Notes: generated from the sequence alone by a model not told the origin. A stretch of 64,000 nt of DNA from Sulfuriferula plumbiphila (GCF_009938015.1 NZ_AP021884.1:2668585-2732584), one strand, 5' to 3'. Positions 37,144 to 46,221 are shown, numbered from the stretch's first letter. Translations and numbers: made by a program.

Positions 37144-38094
37144 ATGACCCAGAACATCCTCGACACCCTGCAAAGCGGCGCAGTATTCGCCGACCTCGCG
37201 CCGCTCGGCCTGATTGCCTTCAGCGGCGAGGACACCGCCACCTACCTGCAAGGCCAGCTCACCAACGACGTGCGCAAGCTCGCCGCCGGCGCAGCGCAAT
37301 ACAGCGGCTTTTGCTCGCCCAAGGGGCGGCTGCTGGCCAGCTTCCTGCTGTGGAACAAGGACGGCGCGACCTATATGCAGCTCGCCGGCGAATTGCAGGA
37401 AGCCATCCAGAAGCGCCTGTCCATGTTCATCCTGCGCTCCAGGGTCAAGGCCCGCGATGCGCGCGCCGAGGCAGTACGCATCGGCGTGGCGGGCCACCGC
37501 GCCGCCCAGTTGATCGAAGCCACGCTGGGCGCGCTGCCGCCAACCGACATGAGCGTGGCGCACACGCGGGCGGGCAGCGTGATCCGCCTGGCGGCCGAGC
37601 GCTACCAGATTGTCACCCCACCCGAATCTGCCGCTACGCTCAATGAGGCCTTGAGCCACGACGCCAGCCGGATCGATTATCCCGCCTGGCAGTGGCTGGA
37701 AATCCGCGCCGGCATCCCCACCATCCTGCCCGCCACGCAGGAGCAATTCGTCCCGCAGATGGTCAACTTCGACCTCACCGACAGCGTAAACTTCCAGAAA
37801 GGCTGCTACACCGGCCAGGAAATCGTCGCCCGCACCCAATACCTGGGCAAGCTCAAGCGCCGCATGTATCTGGTGCATAGCGACAGCCCCGCTTCCCCTG
37901 GCGATGAGCTCTACAGCGCCGACATGGAAGGCCAGGCCAGCGGCATGATCGTCAACGCCCAACCCGCCCCCAACGGCGGCTGGGACGCGCTGGCGGTGAT
38001 CCAGATCAGCAGTGCCGACGCCCACCCCATTCACCTCAGGTCGCTGGACGGCGCGCGTCTGGCAATCGAACCCCTGCCCTACGCACTGGCTTGA
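37144..38094 (+). CDS. ygfZ: tRNA-modifying / iron-sulfur maintenance protein YgfZ
   Basis: This 316-residue folate-binding protein of the GcvT-like fold acts in folate-dependent repair or assembly of certain Fe-S enzymes. The diagnostic KGCYTGQEIVARTQYLGKLKRR motif with its conserved Cys is at about residue 220-240. YLQGQLTNDV and GFCSPKGRLLASFLLW mark the N-terminal half. The start is taken as ATG 37144 (MTQNIL); a TTG three codons upstream also fits. It overlaps the DUF4936 gene by 4 bp. Confidence 0.93.
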   Translation: MTQNILDTLQSGAVFADLAPLGLIAFSGEDTATYLQGQLTNDVRKLAAGAAQYSGFCSPKGRLLASFLLWNKDGATYMQLAGELQEAIQKRLSMFILRSRVKARDARAEAVRIGVAGHRAAQLIEATLGALPPTDMSVAHTRAGSVIRLAAERYQIVTPPESAATLNEALSHDASRIDYPAWQWLEIRAGIPTILPATQEQFVPQMVNFDLTDSVNFQKGCYTGQEIVARTQYLGKLKRRMYLVHSDSPASPGDELYSADMEGQASGMIVNAQPAPNGGWDALAVIQISSADAHPIHLRSLDGARLAIEPLPYALA

Positions 38095-38408
38095 GTACCC
38101 ACTACTATATCTACTACCGGGTGGCCGACGACGACACGGAGACCGAAACCCGGATACGCGCCATGCAGGCGCGCCTCGCCTGCCGCAGCGGCGTCAGCGG
38201 CCACCTGCTGAAACGCCGCGACGATCCGCATACCTGGATGGAAATCTACGAAAATGTGGCGGATAGTATCGACTTTGAACAGCAACTCGCCCGCGCCGTG
38301 TCCGAATTCGATGTGGACATGTTTTTAGCCGACGCTGGGCGGCGCGTGATCGAGTGCTTTGTCGGAGATGTCGCGCCGCACCCCACATCATCATGCAAGG
38401 CAAACTGA
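38091..38408 (+). CDS. DUF4936 family protein
   Basis: This 105-residue protein starts at a TTG that overlaps the ygfZ stop (TTGA). It reads YYIYYRVADDD, RIRAMQARLACRSGVSGHLLKRRDDPHTWMEIYENV and ends with an acidic helix, consistent with DUF4936, a small ferredoxin-like-fold family found after ygfZ in betaproteobacteria. It resembles antibiotic-biosynthesis-monooxygenase-type small folds in layout. Function unknown; the coupling to ygfZ suggests a common process. Confidence 0.8.
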   Translation: MSTHYYIYYRVADDDTETETRIRAMQARLACRSGVSGHLLKRRDDPHTWMEIYENVADSIDFEQQLARAVSEFDVDMFLADAGRRVIECFVGDVAPHPTSSCKAN

Positions 38409-38448
38409 CCCGTAATTTTTATCAACCACTGACAAACAGGAAATCAAA

Positions 38449-38610
38449 TTGGCCCAACCCAACTATCAATACGAAAAGCGTCAAAAAGAACTCGCCAAGA
38501 AAAAAAAGAAAGAGGACAAGCTGAGGGAAAAGGCGCAGAAAAATGAAGCGCCGGCGGCAGGCGGCACGGCGGATGCGCCTGCAGATAGCGGTCCAGGAAA
38601 TACCGAATAA
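38449..38610 (+). CDS. Small lysine-rich conserved protein
   Basis: A 53-codon gene from TTG 38449 with AGGA eight bases upstream. It begins (M)AQPNYQYEKRQKELAKKKK, a motif I recognise from small uncharacterised betaproteobacterial proteins, and continues with a Lys/Glu helix and a Gly/Ala/Pro-rich tail ending in Glu. It is likely a short basic helical protein, perhaps nucleic-acid or ribosome associated, but there is no direct evidence. The gene lies 40 bp after DUF4936. Confidence 0.72.
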   Translation: MAQPNYQYEKRQKELAKKKKKEDKLREKAQKNEAPAAGGTADAPADSGPGNTE

Positions 38611-38699
38611 GTACCGCGTAATCATCAGCCCCGGCTTAGTGCAGTCGTTTATCATCAGGTCATGCATTTGACCTTGCTGGTTCCTTGAAGGAGGAGAAC

Positions 38700-39010
38700 A
38701 TGCTGCAGACCATCGAAGTGGAAATTGGCGCCACCGGATATATGCACCCGCTGAACCATCCTAAAATTACCTGCGGGTCGTGCCTTTGACGCTGCTGAAC
38801 CCGCCTGTTGATGAAGCGCTGCAGCTGGCAGAACCCGCTCTCTACAGGCGGGCACTGTTACTTCCCATCGTCGTTCCGGTATTAACAGGCCTGGTTTTCA
38901 TTGTTGCGGGCTATATTGACCCTAACGTCAAATATCATTCTGCACCTGGTATATACGCCTCGTTGGGTATAGTCAGCTTTTTACTTGGTTCTTTGATGCT
39001 TGACAATTAA
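38700..39010 (+). pseudogene. Frameshifted small gene, antitoxin-like N-terminus
   Basis: A strong Shine-Dalgarno (GGAGGAG) precedes ATG 38700. The frame reads MLQTIEVEIGATGYMHPLNHP and stops after 29 codons. In the -1 frame from about 38768 the continuation YLRVVPLTLLNPPVDEALQLAEPAL looks like the expected rest of the small antitoxin-type proteins that begin (M)xQTIEVEID...HPLEP. This is followed by about 50 residues with two hydrophobic spans (LLLPIVVPVLTGLVFIVAG, IYASLGIVSFLLGSL) that do not belong to that family. A one-base indel and a fusion would explain it. The family identity is tentative. Confidence 0.45.
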
Positions 39011-39106
39011 CGGGGTCGTACTCGAATGTTGCCACCTCATTAAAACATTTGTCCGCATTCCCCCTGGCCCTACACACGACAAAACCCACCCAATACACCG
39101 GTGTTT

Positions 39107-39511
39107 TTACCCATGCGACTGCCAGAACTGCGCGGGGGTGATGATGGGATATTCATTTCCCAAAGCGAGTAGTGCTTTGTCCCCGGTCAGCAGGTAATCA
39201 GCCTGGGCGGCTCGCCAGGTATTCAGGACGGGCTGATCCATCGGGTCGGTCAGACGCGCTTCCATGCTGCTATCGGGTTCGACGAGGTCTGCCTGAAAGG
39301 CGAGAATATCGACCAAGTCGGCCATTTCCTGGGCATTCAGACCATGCCGGTGGGTCAGTTTGGGCAGCACGCGCGCCAGCTCATTGAGAATGCAATGACT
39401 GAGCACGACTTCGAGTGAGCCATGCTGCCATGCGGCTACAATCCTGCCCGGCAGGCTTTGCGGGTAGGCCAGGCCTGACAGCAGGACGTTGGTATCGAGT
39501 ACAACGCGCAC
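39107..39511 (-). CDS. PIN-domain toxin
   Basis: This 134-residue protein of the VapC-like PIN nuclease group (putative toxin, COG1569 type) has VVLDTNVLLSGL with the first acidic residue near residue 6, SHCILNELARVLPKL with the conserved Glu, and DPMDQPVLNTWRAAQADYLLTGDKALLAL with the remaining acidic ligands. It would cleave RNA. The gene starts 6 bp after the stop of its Phd-like antitoxin. The last acidic motif has DPMDQPV instead of the commoner DxDDxPV, and activity is likely but untested. Confidence 0.88.
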   Translation of the reverse strand: MRVVLDTNVLLSGLAYPQSLPGRIVAAWQHGSLEVVLSHCILNELARVLPKLTHRHGLNAQEMADLVDILAFQADLVEPDSSMEARLTDPMDQPVLNTWRAAQADYLLTGDKALLALGNEYPIITPAQFWQSHG

Positions 39512-39517
39512 TTATGT

Positions 39518-39787
39518 TCACTCGCGGCGCGTAGCCTGCACGGCGGCTCCAATTTCTGCCATGCCCTGTTCTTCTGGCACGGCGGCGAACCCCGCAGCCA
39601 AACGCGCACTTAAATCATCAAAGCGGTTTTGCATGCGGCGAATGCGCGCAAACAGCCGCGCATCGACCAGGGCGGCGACAGGCTTGCCGTCCTTGTTGAT
39701 GAGAATGCTATCGTTACGGTACTGCACTTGGTTGAGCATATCGCCCAGGTTCTGACGGAATGCGACTGCACTGGTTTCGGTAATCAT
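39518..39787 (-). CDS. Phd/YefM-type antitoxin
   Basis: This 89-residue protein reads ITETSAVAFRQNLGDMLNQVQYRNDSILINKDGKPVAALVD, the N-terminal DNA-binding fold of Phd/YefM antitoxins. A C-terminal helix follows (about 50-89) that should wrap the toxin. It precedes the PIN gene in the same operon. An 18-bp perfect palindrome 10 bases upstream of the ATG is the probable autoregulatory operator. Confidence 0.88.
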   Translation of the reverse strand: MITETSAVAFRQNLGDMLNQVQYRNDSILINKDGKPVAALVDARLFARIRRMQNRFDDLSARLAAGFAAVPEEQGMAEIGAAVQATRRE

Positions 39788-39796
39788 GGCTGTTCT

Positions 39797-39814
39797 CCAT
39801 TATGATCATAATGG
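39797..39814. promoter_or_regulatory. Palindromic operator of the toxin-antitoxin operon
   Basis: A perfect 18-bp palindrome (CCATTATGA/TCATAATGG) lies 10 bases before the antitoxin start, in an AT-rich stretch. Phd/YefM antitoxins repress their own operon by binding such palindromes. Confidence 0.7.
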
Positions 39815-40003
39815 TCATTATAGTCAGAATGCTGCGCGAAAACCAACAAAAACAATGCACCAAAAAACATCTAATGAAGTTAGATTCTGCCTCTGATGTT
39901 GAACCAGCCTGGATCAGGGTGAACCGCCCGAGCGGATGATGGCCTGCTATTTGCAGGCTGACCAACTGACTGTTCACCCGCTGCAAAAACCACAGGTATC
40001 CCG

Positions 40004-40295
40004 AATGAGCACAGTTTTTTTCACCGTTCCAAGCTGCGTGACCTGGAATTTAAAAACCGGATTTCTGTCTCGCTCATCCGTAGGTGGCGCGGCGCCGGTG
40101 ATGGTCGAGGCAACTGCGGTCACGCCGGAAGGCCGGATTTCTGCTGGAGAGATGCGGCTGTGGTCGGAGCAACATAGGCGGGCACTGGCACCCATCCCCC
40201 AATTCATCAAGGAACATGGTACCGGCCATCGAGCTTGCGCACCGGCTCAAAGCCATCGGCATTGATCTGCTCGACTGTTCCACCGGCGGTATGAT
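40004..40295 (+). pseudogene. Remnant of an Old Yellow Enzyme (NADH:flavin oxidoreductase) gene
   Basis: Three fragments of an OYE/YqjM-type protein appear in three frames in the right order. KLRDLEFKNRISVS is at 40031-40072, VGGAAPVMVEATAVTPEGRISAGEM through FIKEHG at 40080-40220, and PAIELAHRLKAIGIDLLDCSTGG at about 40221-40289. Well over 100 codons that normally separate the last two, including the flavin-site core, are missing. It is a dead gene. It lies between the toxin-antitoxin pair and the YfdX gene in an accessory patch. Confidence 0.8.
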
Positions 40296-40310
40296 CCTTA
40301 TGCCGGAATC

Positions 40311-40928
40311 TCAGGAATGCAGGTTGTCGCTCACCCGGCGATTCACCTGCACCAGACTGTCCAGCGCGCCTTTCACCGCTGACCGGGCCAGATGCACATC
40401 CGGGCTGTGCTGCGCCAGCGCCTGACGCGCGCTGGCGATGGACGCACCCACGTCCACCACCGGCAGGTACACGATATGCGTTGTAATCACATGCCTTTCC
40501 TGGCCTATCTTGCCCAGCTTGCCTGTTCCCGGCTGCGCGTTGGCAGCCGGTGTCGCGATATACGTTTCACGGTCGTCAATACTGATACGCAACGGCAACA
40601 GCTGGCGTTGGGCCTTTGCACTGGCTGTGTCCGATGTTGCCCGCGGCATCATGTCGCGCAGGGTTTGGTCGCGCCGCGCACTGGCTGCCAATGCATGGCG
40701 GGCTGCGGCCAGATTGTTGGCATCCAGCGCGCGTTGGGCGCTATTCAGATTCGCTATCAGTTGCTGCCCCAATGCTTTTGCACGGTCATAATCGGGGTGC
40801 ATGTCCCAGCCACCCAGCGCGGGCGCATGGCTTGCTGTTTCGGTTGCAGGCGCAGCCAGTGCGATGTTTGCAGGGCCGATGAACGCGGCAACCAGCAATG
40901 CCGGAATCAATATATGTCGGGTTTTCAT
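40311..40928 (-). CDS. YfdX family periplasmic protein
   Basis: This 205-residue protein has a signal peptide (ILIPALLVAAFIGPANIALA, cut near residue 26). A helical domain follows with RAKALGQQLIANLNSAQRALDANNLAAARHALAAS and a central beta stretch (RQLLPLRISIDDRETYI). LGKIGQERHVITTHIVYLPVVDV and SARQALAQH come later. That is the YfdX pattern, a stress-related periplasmic family in E. coli (EvgA regulon). Function unknown; it is the only intact non-TA gene in this accessory patch. Confidence 0.82.
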   Translation of the reverse strand: MKTRHILIPALLVAAFIGPANIALAAPATETASHAPALGGWDMHPDYDRAKALGQQLIANLNSAQRALDANNLAAARHALAASARRDQTLRDMMPRATSDTASAKAQRQLLPLRISIDDRETYIATPAANAQPGTGKLGKIGQERHVITTHIVYLPVVDVGASIASARQALAQHSPDVHLARSAVKGALDSLVQVNRRVSDNLHS

Positions 40929-41125
40929 GAGAATCTCCTGAAGAAGCAGGCGAAACTGCCACCCGTTATTCCGCAGACTTCATGCCAGACTATAACTGAT
41001 TGAAAAAACTGAAATCCAGGAAAGTTGCGACGTTCGCCACGGTGCTTTTCAGCCATTGGCATGATGTTCAGCGGGGCAAAACAGCCAACCGTATCGGTTA
41101 CATTTTATCCTTGAAAAAGCAGGTT

Positions 41126-41230
41126 AACCACGTAAAGCATGGGGGAAAAACAGGAAGGCAAAATCCAAGCACCTCACCGGGCTTGATTTCTGCATTCATT
41201 GTATTCCCCGTGCTCTCCGTGACCGTGGTT
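41126..41230. repeat. Imperfect inverted repeat unit
   Basis: AACCACGTAAAGCATGGGG at the left faces CCCCGTGCTCTCCGTGACC...GTGGTT at the right, about 105 bp overall. It belongs with the CACGGAG-type units at 8867, 44629 and 60652. The 319 bp between yfdX and queF hold no other feature and no gene I can support. Confidence 0.6.
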
Positions 41231-41247
41231 AGTTCCGTTTTTTAGAT

Positions 41248-42078
41248 TTATTGACGTGCACAGCGCAGGTTGGGCGGCAACGGGCTGCCGCTGATATTGC
41301 TGCGCCACGGGTTGATGTCCAGCCCGCCGCGCCGCGTGTAGCGGGCGTATACAGTGAGCTTGAGCGGTTTGCACTGGCGCAATACGTCCATGAAAATGCG
41401 CTCCACGCATTGTTCGTGAAATTCGTTGTGGGTGCGAAATCCAATCAGGTATTGCAGCAGCCCCGCCTGGTCAATCGGCGCACCTATATAGTGAATTTGC
41501 ACGCTACCCCAGTCCGGCTGGCCGGTGACCAGACAGTTGGATTTGAGCAGGTTGGACACCAGCGTTTCCTCGACCGGCCCGGCGCCCTGCGTCGCACGCA
41601 GCAAGGCGGGGTTGGGCGCATAGCTGTCCACTTCGATATCCAGCCGGTCCAGCGACAGGCCCTTCAACTCTGCGAAGGCCACGCTCCCAAACGCGTCAGG
41701 CAGCGTCAGGCGCACCTGCACCGCTGCGCCCACGGCCGTCGACACATCGACCTTCAGGCGCGCCAACAGCGCTTCGGTATCCGCCAGCCGGGTCTGGTTA
41801 TAGCTGTTCAGATACAGCTTGAACGACTTGGACTCGACGATATTGGGCGAATCGGCGGGGATAATGAAAGTTGCAATTGCGACCTGCGGCTTGCCGCGCA
41901 GGTTGAGCCATGAAACCTCGTAGGCGTTCCAGATATCCGCGCCGAAAAAAGGCAGCGTGCCGCTGATGCCGATCGCGTTGCGCTTGTCCTGACGGGGGAT
42001 GGGAAACAATAGCGACGGGTCGTATTCAGCCTGGTAGCAGGCGGGTTTTCCCAGCAATGACTGTTCGGGAGTATTCAT
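41248..42078 (-). CDS. queF: NADPH-dependent 7-cyano-7-deazaguanine reductase
   Basis: QueF reduces preQ0 to preQ1, the base inserted by Tgt. The 276-residue protein is the long bimodular form. It shows the tunnelling-fold motif [15 protein letters not shown], the catalytic Cys in [15 protein letters not shown] with the Asp next to it, and [14 protein letters not shown] near the C-terminus, plus [14 protein letters not shown]. The ATG at 42078 ([12 protein letters not shown]) is the conserved start. A frame 89 codons longer runs into alr and is rejected. It is 2 bp after alr. Confidence 0.95.
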   Translation of the reverse strand: MNTPEQSLLGKPACYQAEYDPSLLFPIPRQDKRNAIGISGTLPFFGADIWNAYEVSWLNLRGKPQVAIATFIIPADSPNIVESKSFKLYLNSYNQTRLADTEALLARLKVDVSTAVGAAVQVRLTLPDAFGSVAFAELKGLSLDRLDIEVDSYAPNPALLRATQGAGPVEETLVSNLLKSNCLVTGQPDWGSVQIHYIGAPIDQAGLLQYLIGFRTHNEFHEQCVERIFMDVLRQCKPLKLTVYARYTRRGGLDINPWRSNISGSPLPPNLRCARQ

Positions 42079-42080
42079 GC

Positions 42081-43148
42081 TCACGCCTCGCTCATCGGTA
42101 CGCGCTGCGCCACAGCGCACAACAGCTCGTAGCTGATGGTGCCCGCAGCCGCGGCCACCTCCTCCACCGGCAGGCCTGCACCCCACAGCACCACCGGCGC
42201 ACCGACCCCGGCGCCGGGGATGCCGGTCAGATCGGCGCACAGCATGTCCATGGAAACACGCCCGAGGGTATGCGTGCGCTGGCCATTCACCAGAACCGGC
42301 GTACCGGTACCCGCGTGGCGCGGGTAGCCGTCGGCATAGCCGCACGCCACCACGCCGACGCGCACGGGCCGATCAGCGATAAAACCGGCACCGTAGCCTA
42401 CAGCCTCTCCGGGCGCCAGGGTTTGCACGGCAATAATGCGGCTCGATAACGTCATCGCGGGCTGCAGATCGAGCGCATGCGCGTCTTCCTCGACAAACGG
42501 CGACGCACCATACAGCATGATGCCGGGGCGCACCCAATCGCGGCGGGTAGTGCGGTAACGCAGCAGCGCAGCGGAGTTGGCGAGGCTCACGGGGTGATGC
42601 AGATTGGCAAACACAGCCTGGATAATCTCAAGCTGGCCGCTCACGCCGGCCGCCTCATCCGCCGTGGCGAAATGGCTCATCAGGGTAACTTCACCGACGT
42701 TGGGACTGGCAGTAATCCGCGCCAAGGCAGCGTGAAAATCCCGTGGCCTAAACCCCAGCCGGTTCATGCCGCTGTTCAGCTTGAGAAATACCGGTAACGG
42801 GCTGGCAGGCCGGGCGCGTTCCAGCATGGCGATTTGTTCGGCGTGATGGACGACCAGGGTGACGCGCTGTGCCATGCACTCGGCCAGCTCGGTCACGTCG
42901 AACATGCCCTCCAGCAGCAGGATGGGCTTGTCCCAGCCCAGATCGCGCAGGCTGACGGCTTCTTCCAGTGACAACACGGCAAACCCATCCGCATTCCACA
43001 ATGCCTGTGCCACCCGGCGCAGGCCGTGGCCGTAGCCGTTGGCCTTGACCACCGCCATGATGCGCGCGCCCCTTGCATGGCGGCGCGCCACGGCCAGATT
43101 GTTTTGCAGTGCGGCGGGATGGATACGTGCGATAAGCGGGCGCGACAT
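42081..43148 (-). CDS. alr: Alanine racemase
   Basis: This 355-residue PLP enzyme supplies D-alanine for peptidoglycan. The Lys that binds PLP is in [13 protein letters not shown] (about residue 34). [23 protein letters not shown] and the catalytic Tyr in GYGAGF (about residue 250) follow, and [10 protein letters not shown] and GRVSMDML are the late family motifs. It is 10 bp after dnaB, in the dnaB-alr order common in this group. Confidence 0.95.
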   Translation of the reverse strand: MSRPLIARIHPAALQNNLAVARRHARGARIMAVVKANGYGHGLRRVAQALWNADGFAVLSLEEAVSLRDLGWDKPILLLEGMFDVTELAECMAQRVTLVVHHAEQIAMLERARPASPLPVFLKLNSGMNRLGFRPRDFHAALARITASPNVGEVTLMSHFATADEAAGVSGQLEIIQAVFANLHHPVSLANSAALLRYRTTRRDWVRPGIMLYGASPFVEEDAHALDLQPAMTLSSRIIAVQTLAPGEAVGYGAGFIADRPVRVGVVACGYADGYPRHAGTGTPVLVNGQRTHTLGRVSMDMLCADLTGIPGAGVGAPVVLWGAGLPVEEVAAAAGTISYELLCAVAQRVPMSEA

Positions 43149-43158
43149 TGGATACAGC

Positions 43159-44544
43159 TTAGTAGTTGCCGCCGCCGCTGGCGTAGTTCTCGAAGCGGGT
43201 ATGCTCGCCCAGGAAGGTCAGGCGTACGGTACCGATGGGGCCGTTACGCTGCTTGCCGATAATGATCTCGGCGCTGCCCTTGTCCTGACTGTCTGGGTTG
43301 TAGACTTCGTCGCGATAGATGAACAGGATCACATCGGCATCCTGCTCGATGGCGCCGGATTCGCGCAGGTCGGACATCACCGGGCGCTTGTTGGGACGCT
43401 GCTCCAGCGAGCGGTTGAGCTGGGACAGCGCGATCACCGGCACCTGCAGCTCTTTCGCCAGCGCCTTGAGCGAACGCGAGATTTCGGAAATCTCGGTGGC
43501 ACGGTTTTCGCCGCTGCTGACGCTGGACATCAGCTGCAGGTAATCAATGATGATCAGTCCGAGCTTGCCGCACTGACGGTGCAGGCGACGCGCACGGGCG
43601 CGCAGTTCGAGGGCGTTCAACGCGGGCGTTTCATCGATAAAAATCGGCGCATCGTTGAGTTTGCCCACCGCGTAGGTGAGTTTTTGCCAGTCGTCGTCCT
43701 GCAACCGCCCGGTGCGGATCTTGTGCTGGTCGAGGCGGCCGATGGAACCCAGCATACGCATTACCAGTTGCGCCCCGCCCATTTCCATGGAGAAAATGGC
43801 CACTGGCAGGCCGCTGTCAATCGCCACATTCTCGCCCATGTTGATCGAGAACGCGGTCTTGCCCATGGACGGCCGTCCGGCCACGATAATCAGGTCGCCG
43901 GGTTGCAGGCCCGCCGTTTTCTGATCCAGGTCGGCAAAGCCGGTTGGTATCCCGGTGACATCGCTCTGGTTGTCGCGGCTGAACAGCTCGTCGATGCGCT
44001 CCACCACCTCGGTGAGCAAGGGCTTGATTTCGAGAAAACCCTGCTGGCTGCGTGCGCCGGCCTCGGCGATGTCGAACACCTTGGCCTCGGCCTGGTCGAG
44101 CAAATCATTGGCCGAGCGCCCGGCCGGATTGTAGGCGGATTCGGCAATGTCCGTACCCACCTCCACCAGTTTGCGCATTACCCCGCGCTCGCGCACGATC
44201 TCGGCGTAGCGGCGGATATTGGCGGCAGACGGCGTGTTCTGCGCCAGCGCGACCAGATAGGCGAGCCCGCCCACATTGGAGAGCTCGCCGTGATTTTCCA
44301 GCAACTCGGCTACGGTCACCACGTCGGCAGGCTTGCCCTGCTCAATCAGCTTGGTGATCATGCGGTAGATGAGCTTGTGGTCGTGACGGTAAAAATCGTT
44401 CTGGTTAATCACGTCGGCAATGCGATCCCAGGCGTGGTTTTCCAGCAGCAGACCGCCCAGCACCGATTGCTCCGCCTCAACGGAATGCGGCGGCATCTTG
44501 AGCGCAGCGAGTTCAGGGTCGGCAGTGTGCTGGAATGTAGCCAT
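43159..44544 (-). CDS. dnaB: Replicative DNA helicase DnaB
   Basis: The 461-residue hexameric fork helicase has an N-terminal domain (MPPHSVEAEQSVLGGLLLE, MITKLIEQGKPADVVTVAELLENHG). The RecA-like C-terminal domain has Walker A VAGRPSMGKTAF, Walker B LIIIDYLQLM, the LSQLNRSLEQR sensor region and RDEVYNPDSQDKG with the arginine finger. It follows rplI after a 243-bp gap holding a terminator and a repeat, so it has its own transcription start. Confidence 0.96.
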   Translation of the reverse strand: MATFQHTADPELAALKMPPHSVEAEQSVLGGLLLENHAWDRIADVINQNDFYRHDHKLIYRMITKLIEQGKPADVVTVAELLENHGELSNVGGLAYLVALAQNTPSAANIRRYAEIVRERGVMRKLVEVGTDIAESAYNPAGRSANDLLDQAEAKVFDIAEAGARSQQGFLEIKPLLTEVVERIDELFSRDNQSDVTGIPTGFADLDQKTAGLQPGDLIIVAGRPSMGKTAFSINMGENVAIDSGLPVAIFSMEMGGAQLVMRMLGSIGRLDQHKIRTGRLQDDDWQKLTYAVGKLNDAPIFIDETPALNALELRARARRLHRQCGKLGLIIIDYLQLMSSVSSGENRATEISEISRSLKALAKELQVPVIALSQLNRSLEQRPNKRPVMSDLRESGAIEQDADVILFIYRDEVYNPDSQDKGSAEIIIGKQRNGPIGTVRLTFLGEHTRFENYASGGGNY

Positions 44545-44628
44545 ATTGGGGAATTGAGCCTGCGTTGTGAGCGCTATTTTAACCCGTCAATGATGCGGAA
44601 GTAACGACAAAGCATAAAAGCATTTTTG

Positions 44629-44718
44629 CACGGAGAACACGCGAGCAGCGAGCGAAAAGCACCTTTGGGACACCATGCATAAGGCGCTTTTTGCGATCCG
44701 TCTCCGGGTCCTCTGTGG
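44629..44718. repeat. Imperfect inverted repeat unit
   Basis: CACGGAGAACACGCGAGC...AAAAGCACC faces GGCGCTTTTTGCGATCCG...CCTCTGTGG. With gaps the arms pair over about 35 nt each. It belongs to the CACAGAGG/CACGGAG family of intergenic units in this window. Confidence 0.6.
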
Positions 44719-44737
44719 CCACGATTGTTTGTCACAA

Positions 44738-44766
44738 TAAAAAAGGGGCTGTCGTCAGCCCCTTCT
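44738..44766 (-). terminator. Terminator of the rpsF-priB-rpsR-rplI operon
   Basis: GGGGCTG-ACGA-CAGCCCC followed on the minus strand by TTTTTTATTG, 20 bp after the rplI stop. Confidence 0.92.
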
Positions 44767-44787
44767 TCATGCGGTTGTGAAACCGCC

Positions 44788-45237
44788 TTAGTGTTCGCCC
44801 AGCACCGAAACGGTAATCTCGGCGAGCACGTCAGCGTGCAGCGCGATGGTAATGGGGAAATCGCCGATGGCCTTGAGCGGACCGGTCGGCATACGCACTT
44901 CTGCCTTGACAACTTCAAAGCCTTGCGCATTGAGTGCGTCAGCGATGTCACCGTTGGTCACGGAACCGAACAGGCGGCCATCCATACCGGCTTTTTGCGA
45001 AATCTGCAGCATGAAACCAGCCAGTTTTTCGGCGCGGGCCTGCGCAGCAGTCAATGCCGCAGCATGGGCTTTTTCCAGTTCGGCGCGCTTTTCCTCAAAA
45101 TGCTTGAGATTGGCGGCAGTGGCGCGCTTGGCCTTGCCTTGCGGGATCAGGAAGTTGCGTGCATAACCATCCCTGACCTTGACCACATCGCCCAGGGTGC
45201 CCAGGTTGACCACTTTTTCCATCAGAATAATTTGCAT
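44788..45237 (-). CDS. rplI: 50S ribosomal protein L9
   Basis: The 149-residue L9 has an N-terminal globular domain [36 protein letters not shown], the long connecting helix (about 40-75, rich in Ala/Glu/Lys), and a C-terminal rRNA-binding domain with [18 protein letters not shown]. Size and sequence are standard. Last gene of the rpsF operon. Confidence 0.97.
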   Translation of the reverse strand: MQIILMEKVVNLGTLGDVVKVRDGYARNFLIPQGKAKRATAANLKHFEEKRAELEKAHAAALTAAQARAEKLAGFMLQISQKAGMDGRLFGSVTNGDIADALNAQGFEVVKAEVRMPTGPLKAIGDFPITIALHADVLAEITVSVLGEH

Positions 45238-45247
45238 GGCGGTCTCC

Positions 45248-45517
45248 TTAATGCAGGTCGGTGTAAGGCATCAGCGCCAGGAAGCGGGCGCGCTTGATGG
45301 CAGTGGACAGCTGACGCTGATAACGGGTTTTGGTACCGGTGATGCGTGCCGGGATGATTTTGCCGTTTTCAGCGACAAAATCTTTCAGGATTTCCACGTC
45401 TTTGTAGTCGACCCACTTGATACCTTCAACGGTAAAACGGCAGAACTTGCGACGCTTGAACAGCTGGCGGGAACCTTCCCGGCGCTTGGTGTTTTTGCTA
45501 TTGGTTGGACGAGGCAT
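45248..45517 (-). CDS. rpsR: 30S ribosomal protein S18
   Basis: This 89-residue protein contains [56 protein letters not shown], the S18 core and C-terminus. The N-terminus ([15 protein letters not shown]) is slightly extended and basic, as in other betaproteobacteria. Confidence 0.97.
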   Translation of the reverse strand: MPRPTNSKNTKRREGSRQLFKRRKFCRFTVEGIKWVDYKDVEILKDFVAENGKIIPARITGTKTRYQRQLSTAIKRARFLALMPYTDLH

Positions 45518-45530
45518 GATGCACTCCTAT

Positions 45531-45827
45531 CTAAACTGTTTTTAAGCTGCAAATATGCAGCACGATCTGATAACTCTGCTGACTTTTCCGGGCCAGGAAA
45601 CCTTCCACGCTGATGCGGCTGCCGCTGGGCAGTGCGCTGATACGTTGCGCCATCTCCCCGATTGCCACCGCCGCCATCTCCACATTTACCCGGCGCGCTG
45701 CGCCTGCTTCAATCTGCTGCGATTCATGGCGGATGCGCAAGCCCACAAGGGGCACCCCAGCCGGGGTATAACGCAGCGCTTCGAGTTCAGCAACAACGCC
45801 GGTAAGCGTCAGCCGGTTAGTGTCCAA
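45531..45827 (-). CDS. priB: Primosomal replication protein N (PriB)
   Basis: This 98-residue single-OB-fold ssDNA-binding protein of the replication restart primosome reads MDTNRLTLTGVVAELEALRYTPAGVPLVGLRIRHESQQ, with GSRISVEGFLARKS in the second half. Its position between rpsF and rpsR is the classical one and confirms PriB over SSB. Confidence 0.95.
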   Translation of the reverse strand: MDTNRLTLTGVVAELEALRYTPAGVPLVGLRIRHESQQIEAGAARRVNVEMAAVAIGEMAQRISALPSGSRISVEGFLARKSQQSYQIVLHICSLKTV

Positions 45828-45831
45828 GCAG

Positions 45832-46221
45832 TCAGGCGGCCGATGCTTCCGGAGCGGCCTGCGCGGGTCTGGCTTCGGCTGGCTGGGTCAGGGAGCGCGA
45901 CTTCTCTTCCTTCATCATCGGCGAAGGGGCCGTCACCGCCTCATCCATCCGCACCGTCAAATGGCGCAACACAGCGTCGTTGAACTTGAAGCCGTGCTCA
46001 AGCTCGTCCAGCGTTTCCTGGTCGCACTCGATGTTCATCAGCACGTAGTGGGCTTTGTGGACTTTCTGGATCGGGTAAGCCATCTGACGACGGCCCCAGT
46101 CTTCCAGACGATGGATAAGCCCATTGCGCGCCGCAATCTGGCCGCGATAGCGCTCGATCATCGCGGGCACCTGCTCGCTCTGATCCGGGTGCACGATAAA
46201 TACGATTTCATAATGACGCAT
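45832..46221 (-). CDS. rpsF: 30S ribosomal protein S6
   Basis: This 129-residue S6 opens with [25 protein letters not shown] and has [21 protein letters not shown] and [19 protein letters not shown]; the C-terminal tail is Ala/Pro/Glu-rich. S6 pairs with S18 on the 30S platform. The promoter is visible 60-90 bp upstream. Confidence 0.97.
   Translation of the reverse strand: MRHYEIVFIVHPDQSEQVPAMIERYRGQIAARNGLIHRLEDWGRRQMAYPIQKVHKAHYVLMNIECDQETLDELEHGFKFNDAVLRHLTVRMDEAVTAPSPMMKEEKSRSLTQPAEARPAQAAPEASAA

Noticed and set aside
41000-41245. 81-codon rightward frame before queF
   Set aside because: Contains the dispersed inverted repeat and has no ribosome site or conservation signal.
43039-44604. 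521-codon frame antisense to dnaB
   Set aside because: Same mirror effect; crosses from alr into the dnaB upstream region with no family features.
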